Shown: piece by piece, positions 58,933-64,000 of the stretch
How positions within the stretch are numbered: position 1 is the stretch's first letter
Layout: each line of letters starts with the position of its first letter
Source: Hyphomonas neptunium ATCC 15444
Lineage (GTDB): Bacteria > Pseudomonadota > Alphaproteobacteria > Caulobacterales > Hyphomonadaceae
DNA length: 64,000 nt
Direction of reading: 5' to 3'
Assembly: GCF_000013025.1 (NCBI RefSeq)
Contig: NC_008358.1
Location: 558,001-622,000, forward strand
The notes under the pieces: model-generated
What the model saw: the letters and a program-made list of their open reading frames with translations, nothing else
The model's database searches: none
What the model was told of the DNA's origin: nothing
Made by a program: the position numbers and the translations under genes

Positions 58933-59705
58933 GCGGCGGGCCTCCGGGCAACAACCATATAGTTCACGCTGGTATCCTCCGAAAGTTTCCACGCCCCGCT
59001 GAGTGGATGAAAGCTGACGCCGATGGGCGTGTCCGTTTCCATCCCCGCGCTTTCCAGCGGCCGGGTCACATCTTCCGGCGCCAGGAATTTCGACCAGTCA
59101 TGCGTGCCTGGCGGCAACCAGCGCAAGATGTACTCGGCCCCGATCACGGCGGTGGCCAGCGCCTTGGCAGTCTTGTTGAGCGTTGCCACGATCATCAGCC
59201 CGCCGGGCTTCACCAGCTGGGCAGTGTCCATCAGGAACTGCGCCGGGTCAGCCACATGCTCGACCACTTCCATATTCAGCACGATGTCGAACGCCGCCTC
59301 GCCGCTCGCCAGCAGACCCTCGGCCGTGCCGGCGCGATAGTCGATGTTCAGGCCCTGCTGGCTGGCATGGGTGAGGGCGGTCTTGATATTGGCTTCGGAG
59401 GCGTCCACCCCCGTGACCGCCGCGCCCAGGCGCGCCATCGGCTCGGAGACAAGGCCCCCGCCGCAGCCAATGTCGAGCAGACGCAGGCCCTTGAGCGGGC
59501 GCAACTCCCCCAGAGGCAGGCCGAAATGGCGCTCGGCCGTCTCGCGGATGAATTTCAACCGTGTGGGGTTGAACCGGTGGAGCGGCTTGAACTTGCCGTC
59601 AGGGTTCCACCAGTCGGCCGCCATGGCGGAAAACTTGGCCACTTCGGCCGGGTCGATGCTCGGCGTCACGGGCGCTGCGTCAGACGCGTCAATTGTTCTC
59701 GCCAT
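58929..59705 (-). CDS. ubiG: Bifunctional ubiquinone O-methyltransferase UbiG
   Basis: SAM-dependent enzyme performing both O-methylations in ubiquinone synthesis. The 258 residues have the UbiG opening [20 protein letters not shown], the SAM-binding [19 protein letters not shown] with GVDASEANI, and the later [19 protein letters not shown] and [12 protein letters not shown]. It is divergent from lysC, an arrangement common in alphaproteobacteria. Confidence 0.95.
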   Translation of the reverse strand: MARTIDASDAAPVTPSIDPAEVAKFSAMAADWWNPDGKFKPLHRFNPTRLKFIRETAERHFGLPLGELRPLKGLRLLDIGCGGGLVSEPMARLGAAVTGVDASEANIKTALTHASQQGLNIDYRAGTAEGLLASGEAAFDIVLNMEVVEHVADPAQFLMDTAQLVKPGGLMIVATLNKTAKALATAVIGAEYILRWLPPGTHDWSKFLAPEDVTRPLESAGMETDTPIGVSFHPLSGAWKLSEDTSVNYMVVARRPAA

Positions 59706-59799
59706 TGTTTAGCAATCCTGTTTGATCCCGGCCCGACTTTCTTCTAGAGGGGCCGATAAATGAGCGGGCCTCAAGGGGCCAGAAGGTATTTGGGGCGAA

Positions 59800-61047
59800 A
59801 TGGCGCGGACAGTACTCAAATTCGGCGGCACATCGGTCGGCGATCTCGACCGTATTGCGAATGTAGCAGAGATCGTCGCTGCGCGCGCCGCAAAGGGCGA
59901 GAAGATGGCCGTGATTGTCTCGGCCATGTCGGGCGAGACCAACAAGCTGGTTGCCCTGGCAGACGGGGCGGCAGGCAAGGATCTGCCGCGCAGCCTCTAT
60001 GATGACGAGTACGACGTGGTCGTCGCCTCGGGCGAGCAGGTGACCGCAGGGCTTCTCGCGCTGGCGCTGCGCCGCCGGGGGCTGAAAGCCCGCTCCTGGC
60101 TCGGCTGGCAGCTGCGCCTGAAGACCGATAACAGCCATGGCCGCGCTCGCATCATGGGCTTTGACGACAGCTCGCTGCCCGATTCCATCGACAGCGGCGA
60201 GATTGCCGTCGTCGCCGGTTTCCAGGGCGTGACCGATGACTTCCGGGTCACCACGCTCGGCCGGGGCGGGTCTGACACCAGCGCCGTGGCCGTGGCCGCC
60301 GCCCTTGGCGCGCAGGTGTGTGATATCTATACCGATGTGGACGGCGTCTACACGACCGACCCCCGCATCGTTCCCAAAGCCCGCCGCATCGACAAGATTT
60401 CCTATGAGGAAATGCTCGAAATGGCCTCCCTGGGCGCCAAAGTGCTTCAGACGCGCTCGGTCGAGCTGGCGATGAACCATGGTGTGCCGGTGCGCGTGCT
60501 GTCCAGTTTTGTAAAACCCGGCGAGGAGAGCCCCGGCACCCTCGTCTGTTCAGAGGAAGAGATCGTGGAAAAACAGGTCGTCAGCGGCGTTGCCTATTCG
60601 CGGGATGAGGCGAAGGTCACCCTCTATGGCGTGCCCGACAAGCCCGGCTCCTCGGCCAAGATCTTCTCTGCGCTCGCCCGCGCCGGCGTCAATGTGGACA
60701 TGATCGTCCAGGCCTCCTCGCGCGAAGCCTCCAAGGCGAACCTCGTTTTCACCTGCACCGACCGCGACAGCCCGTTTGCCCGCGAGACGCTGGAAGGCCT
60801 TCAGGCCGAGGTCGGCTATGACCGGATCGAGGTGATCCGCGACGTGTCGAAGATCTCGATCATCGGCGTCGGCATGAAAAGCCATACCGGCGTTGCCGAA
60901 AAGATGTTCACCGCCCTCTCGGAAAAGAGCATCAACATTGATGTCATCGCCACATCCGAGATCAAGATTTCCGTTCTGATCGCCGCGCCCTATACAGAAC
61001 TGGCGGTCCGGGCACTTCATACAGCATTCGGGCTGGACGCAGACTGA
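59800..61047 (+). CDS. lysC: Aspartate kinase
   Basis: First enzyme of the aspartate family (Lys, Met, Thr, DAP). The 415 residues open with VLKFGGTSVGDLDRI, and contain GRGGSDTSAVAVAAAL, YTDVDGVYTTDPRIV and two C-terminal ACT domains (VTLYGVPDKPGSSAKIF and ISIIGVGMKSHTGVAEKMF) that bind feedback inhibitors. It is a monofunctional class. It is followed by ptsP after 24 bp, so the two are probably co-transcribed. Confidence 0.96.
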   Translation: MARTVLKFGGTSVGDLDRIANVAEIVAARAAKGEKMAVIVSAMSGETNKLVALADGAAGKDLPRSLYDDEYDVVVASGEQVTAGLLALALRRRGLKARSWLGWQLRLKTDNSHGRARIMGFDDSSLPDSIDSGEIAVVAGFQGVTDDFRVTTLGRGGSDTSAVAVAAALGAQVCDIYTDVDGVYTTDPRIVPKARRIDKISYEEMLEMASLGAKVLQTRSVELAMNHGVPVRVLSSFVKPGEESPGTLVCSEEEIVEKQVVSGVAYSRDEAKVTLYGVPDKPGSSAKIFSALARAGVNVDMIVQASSREASKANLVFTCTDRDSPFARETLEGLQAEVGYDRIEVIRDVSKISIIGVGMKSHTGVAEKMFTALSEKSINIDVIATSEIKISVLIAAPYTELAVRALHTAFGLDAD

Positions 61048-61071
61048 CGGGTCACCGTAGACCGGGAGAGC

Positions 61072-63339
61072 ATGCCGTATAACCTGCCGGCCACCCGAGT
61101 TCTGATGAACAACCTCCGCCAGGTGATGGCAGAGGAGGGTGACGCACGTTCGCGCCTCGATCAGGTGGTGCGCATCATTGCCTCCACCATGGTCGCCGAT
61201 GTGTGCTCGATCTATCACCGCGAGGCCGACGAGACGCTGCTGCTGATCGCCACCGAGGGCCTGAAGGAAGAGGCCGTCAACAAGACCCGCATGGGCGCCA
61301 ATGAGGGCCTTGTCGGCTATGTCGCCCGCACGGCAGAGCCCATCGCGATTGAAGACGCCCCGCGCCACCCGGCCTTCTCCTACCGCCCGGAAACCGGCGA
61401 AGACCCGTTCCATGCCTTCCTCGGCGTGCCGATCCTGCGCACTGGCGGCGTGCTCGGCGTGCTCGTCGTGCAGAACCGCACCGAGCGCACCTATCGCGAC
61501 GAGGAAATCGAAACCCTCCAGACTATTGCCATGGTGCTGGCCGAGATCGTCCACCGCATTGAGGAAGACCAGTCTACGCCCCAGCCTGACCGGCGCTTCC
61601 GGGGCCAGAGCAGCGAAAACCTGCGCGGGCGCATCTTCTGCGAAGGCCTCGGCTATGGCCGGGCCGTGCTGCACGATCCGGTGGTTCCGGCCGCCCGCTT
61701 CTTTGCCGCCGACCAGAAACAGGAAACCCTGCGGCTGACGCAGGGCCTGAAGGACCTGCGCACCTCGATTGACCGGATGATGCTGATCGACGGCGCCGCA
61801 CTGGGCGAAGACCCGCGCGATGTGATGGAGGCCTACCGCCTTCTGGCGCATGACAATTCCTGGGCCGAAAAGTTGCAGGAAGGTGTGCGTTCGGGCCTCT
61901 CCGCTGAAGCCTCGGTCGACCGCGCCCGCCGCGAACACCGCGCCAAGATGCAGGCCGCGCGCGATCCCTATCTGCGCGAACGCCTGCATGACCTGGAAGA
62001 CCTCGACAACCGGCTGCTGCGTATCCTCGGCGGGGACGAGAACAAGCCCCAGATCACCGATGAGAGCAGCGTGCTGGTCGCCCGCCGTCTCGGCCCGGCA
62101 GAGCTTCTGGAATACGCCAAGACCGGCCTTAAAGGCATCCTGATGGAAGAGGCGGCCGCCTCCTCCCACGCCGCCATCGTGGCGCGCGCGCTCAGCATTC
62201 CGGCCATCGGCGGCATCGAGGGGCTCACCACCCTGATCGAGCAGGGCGATTATGTGATCGTCGACGCCGAACAGGGCCAGGCGCACATCCGGCCCGATGA
62301 CGCCGTCTATGACGCCTACAAGTCCCGCGTGGCGCTCCGCTCGGAGCGTCAGGCAGTCTATGCCAGCCTCAAGGGGCTCCCCGCGCAGACAAAAGACGGC
62401 GAAACCCTCTCGCTGATGCTGAACGCCGGCCTCGACCTTGATCTCGACATGCTCGATCAGGCCGGCGCCGACGGGGTCGGCCTCTTCCGCACCGAGTTCC
62501 AGTTCCTCGTCTCCGAAAGCCTGCCGCGCCTGGAAGACCAGATTTCGCTCTATCGCCGCGTGCTGGACCGGGCGGCGGGACGGCCCGTCATCTTCCGGAC
62601 GCTCGATCTGGGCGGCGACAAGGTTCTGCCCATTCTCAACCAGCTGCGCGAAGAAAACCCGGCGCTCGGCTGGCGCTCGATCCGCTTCGCGCTCGACCAT
62701 AAAGGTCTCTTCCGCCGCCAGCTGCGCGCGCTTGTCCGGGCGGCCGGGGAAGGGCCCCTGACGGTCATGTTCCCCATGGTGACGACGCCCGAAGAGTTCC
62801 GCGAGGCGCGCGCGTTGCTGGAGGAAGAGGTCGCCTGGACCCTGAAACGCACCGGCAAGACGCCGTCAAAGCTCGAAATCGGCGTGATGCTGGAAACCCC
62901 GGCGCTGGCTTTCTCGCTGTCGGATCTCGCCGGTGAGGTCGATTTCCTCTCCGTCGGCACCAACGATCTGTTGCAGTTCTTCTTTGCCGCTGACCGGATG
63001 ACGCCGTCTGTGTCAGACCGGTACGCTTTGATCAGCCCGGCGGCCCTGCGTTTCCTGCGGATGGTGGCGGAGACGTGCAAGACCGCCGGTATCCGGCTCT
63101 CGGTCTGCGGGGAGGCAACCGCCACCCCGCTGGCCGCTTTCTGCTTTGCTGCCTTCGGTTACAGCAGCCTGTCGATGTCGGCTTCGTCCATCGGTCCGGT
63201 CAAACAGGCCCTCAGATCCATTGATCTGGCCGGATTCCGCAAGGGTCTGGACGCGGCGCTGGAGAAGCCGAACGGTGCGTTCCGTAACCAAGTATTAGGG
63301 ATCGCCATTGAACATGGGGCCGATATACCGGACACATGA
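61072..63339 (+). CDS. ptsP: PEP-protein phosphotransferase of the nitrogen PTS (EI-Ntr)
   Basis: 755 residues. An N-terminal GAF sensor domain (about residues 15-165, with MGANEGLVGYVARTAEPIAI) is followed by enzyme I. The phosphorylated histidine is about residue 366 in AASSHAAIVARALSIPAIGG. LFRTEFQFL and the late LSVGTNDLLQFFFAADR and RLSVCGEAT motifs form the PEP site. It starts the Ntr phosphorelay to NPr and EIIA-Ntr and senses glutamine through GAF in relatives. The lysC-ptsP pair is conserved in alphaproteobacteria. Confidence 0.95.
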   Translation: MPYNLPATRVLMNNLRQVMAEEGDARSRLDQVVRIIASTMVADVCSIYHREADETLLLIATEGLKEEAVNKTRMGANEGLVGYVARTAEPIAIEDAPRHPAFSYRPETGEDPFHAFLGVPILRTGGVLGVLVVQNRTERTYRDEEIETLQTIAMVLAEIVHRIEEDQSTPQPDRRFRGQSSENLRGRIFCEGLGYGRAVLHDPVVPAARFFAADQKQETLRLTQGLKDLRTSIDRMMLIDGAALGEDPRDVMEAYRLLAHDNSWAEKLQEGVRSGLSAEASVDRARREHRAKMQAARDPYLRERLHDLEDLDNRLLRILGGDENKPQITDESSVLVARRLGPAELLEYAKTGLKGILMEEAAASSHAAIVARALSIPAIGGIEGLTTLIEQGDYVIVDAEQGQAHIRPDDAVYDAYKSRVALRSERQAVYASLKGLPAQTKDGETLSLMLNAGLDLDLDMLDQAGADGVGLFRTEFQFLVSESLPRLEDQISLYRRVLDRAAGRPVIFRTLDLGGDKVLPILNQLREENPALGWRSIRFALDHKGLFRRQLRALVRAAGEGPLTVMFPMVTTPEEFREARALLEEEVAWTLKRTGKTPSKLEIGVMLETPALAFSLSDLAGEVDFLSVGTNDLLQFFFAADRMTPSVSDRYALISPAALRFLRMVAETCKTAGIRLSVCGEATATPLAAFCFAAFGYSSLSMSASSIGPVKQALRSIDLAGFRKGLDAALEKPNGAFRNQVLGIAIEHGADIPDT

Positions 63340-63438
63340 AGCTGGTTATGACGGGATGATGGCGCATTTGTCTTGGCCTGGACCGTTTTTTGCCAAATTT
63401 GGTACCCATATGGCAGCGGTCGAAGTGACTGGTAGAAT

Positions 63439-64000
63439 ATGGCACACAACATGACCCATGAAGCAGCAGAGAACGGACAGAAGTCCGAGGACTCTGTGAC
63501 AGAGAACGGAACGGAACGTTCCAACGTGACCCCTATCTCCCCGCGCGCCGCGCGAGAGCTGGAAGTGCGCGAGGGCCGTGTCCGCGCCGAAGAGATTTTC
63601 CGAACCGCCGAATATGAAGGCGAAGCGCTCCGCATGGGGCAGGTGCTGCGCCGCGTCCGCGAAGCGCTGGCCCTGCAACTCACCGACATCGCCAAGGAAA
63701 CCCGCATCCGCGAGAATTTCCTGATGGGGATCGAGCGGATGGAAGTGCAGACCATCGCGCCGGGCTATCTGAAAGCCTATCTGCTGACCTATGCGCGCTA
63801 TCTCGGCCTGCCAGAGCAGGAAGTTGTGCAGCGCTATACCCGCGAATGCGGCGGCCTCGATGAGGTCAAGACGGCTGCGCCGGTGCCCAAGATCGGCCAG
63901 ATCCAGAAAAAAGCCACCAAATGGCCGCTGATCGTGGCGGGCGCTGCCCTGCTGGCTGCGGTTATCGCCGCGGGCGTCACCGCCATGGTGATGATGAACA
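63439..64000 (+). CDS. RodZ-like helix-turn-helix membrane protein, 3' end beyond window
   Basis: The first 187 codons are visible. After a low-complexity polar N-terminus (rich in Glu, Asn, Thr) comes a Cro/C1-type HTH (GQVLRRVREALALQLTDIAK, then IRENFLMGIERM), PGYLKAYLLTYARYLGL, then a hydrophobic helix LIVAGAALLAAVIAAGVTAM. This is the architecture of RodZ, which links MreB to the envelope. Confirmation would need the periplasmic part. Two ATG starts are close (63439 and 63451). The gene lies 99 bases after ptsP. Confidence 0.8.
   Translation, partial: MAHNMTHEAAENGQKSEDSVTENGTERSNVTPISPRAARELEVREGRVRAEEIFRTAEYEGEALRMGQVLRRVREALALQLTDIAKETRIRENFLMGIERMEVQTIAPGYLKAYLLTYARYLGLPEQEVVQRYTRECGGLDEVKTAAPVPKIGQIQKKATKWPLIVAGAALLAAVIAAGVTAMVMMN

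Noticed and set aside
60550-62700. 716-codon open frame opposite lysC and ptsP
   Set aside because: Spans two unrelated conserved genes on the other strand, so it cannot be a real protein family.
63509-63518. GGAACGTTCC palindrome resembling EcfG promoter parts
   Set aside because: GGAAC and CGTT overlap rather than being 16-17 bases apart, and it lies within the RodZ-like coding sequence.

Overview
The window reads as chromosomal DNA of a GC-rich alphaproteobacterium, most likely of the Hyphomonadaceae/Caulobacterales type (Hyphomonas-like). This is an inference from four things: the rpsT-dnaA linkage, the short-form HisG plus HisZ pair, a histidyl-tRNA synthetase of the divergent alphaproteobacterial type, and the ubiG/lysC/ptsP neighbourhood. 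No rRNA, tRNA, CRISPR array, insertion sequence or prophage was seen. Coding density is high and many neighbours overlap by the ATGA type.

Layout. 1-6.5 kb, minus strand: a partial glutathione-dependent formaldehyde dehydrogenase, then recF, a small monooxygenase-fold gene, dnaN, dnaA, rpsT and an enoyl-CoA hydratase. 6.8-13.5 kb: an ABC1/UbiB kinase with a PAP2 phosphatase, then a cytochrome P450 divergent from a TetR-rubredoxin pair, a secreted phospholipase A2-like protein, a thioesterase and a TerC protein. 13.6-18.6 kb: a chromate transporter divergent from hisS-hisZ-hisG, which is preceded by a His-rich leader peptide gene. 18.6-25.9 kb: a candidate small RNA, argD, an ATPase, a large LuxR-type ATPase regulator, a lipase-like hydrolase and a Nit1-type amidase. 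25.9-30 kb: the carboxynorspermidine polyamine pathway with a small membrane gene between its two enzymes, then a truncated sigma-like gene behind a general-stress-type promoter, and a GlsB/YeaQ membrane protein. 30-33.1 kb: argF, a radical SAM gene and hslO. 33.1-43.1 kb: a helically phased TGTCC repeat, a dienoyl-CoA-reductase-like SDR, two MscS channels, membrane and secreted proteins, a trypsin-like lipoprotein and a class C beta-lactamase-fold hydrolase. 43.2-51.1 kb: an Lhr-type helicase whose frame contains a palindromic repeat, envelope and lipid genes, and pdeM. 51.2-64 kb: SulP, an S24 autoprotease regulator, a PLP decarboxylase, an M20 peptidase, a GPH/MFS transporter, DUF924, ubiG, lysC, ptsP and the start of a RodZ-like gene.

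How the parts work together. The first segment holds replication initiation and clamp functions. The histidine unit couples His-tRNA charging to the first committed step of His synthesis, apparently under one His-sensing leader. The lhr-like helicase and PdeM belong to the bacterial ligase-associated DNA repair set, although the ligase and exonuclease are not in view. The most distinctive observations are the His leader peptide, the in-frame palindrome in the helicase, the 10-11 bp TGTCC repeat, the EcfG-type promoter in front of a half sigma factor, and the small RNA candidate before argD.
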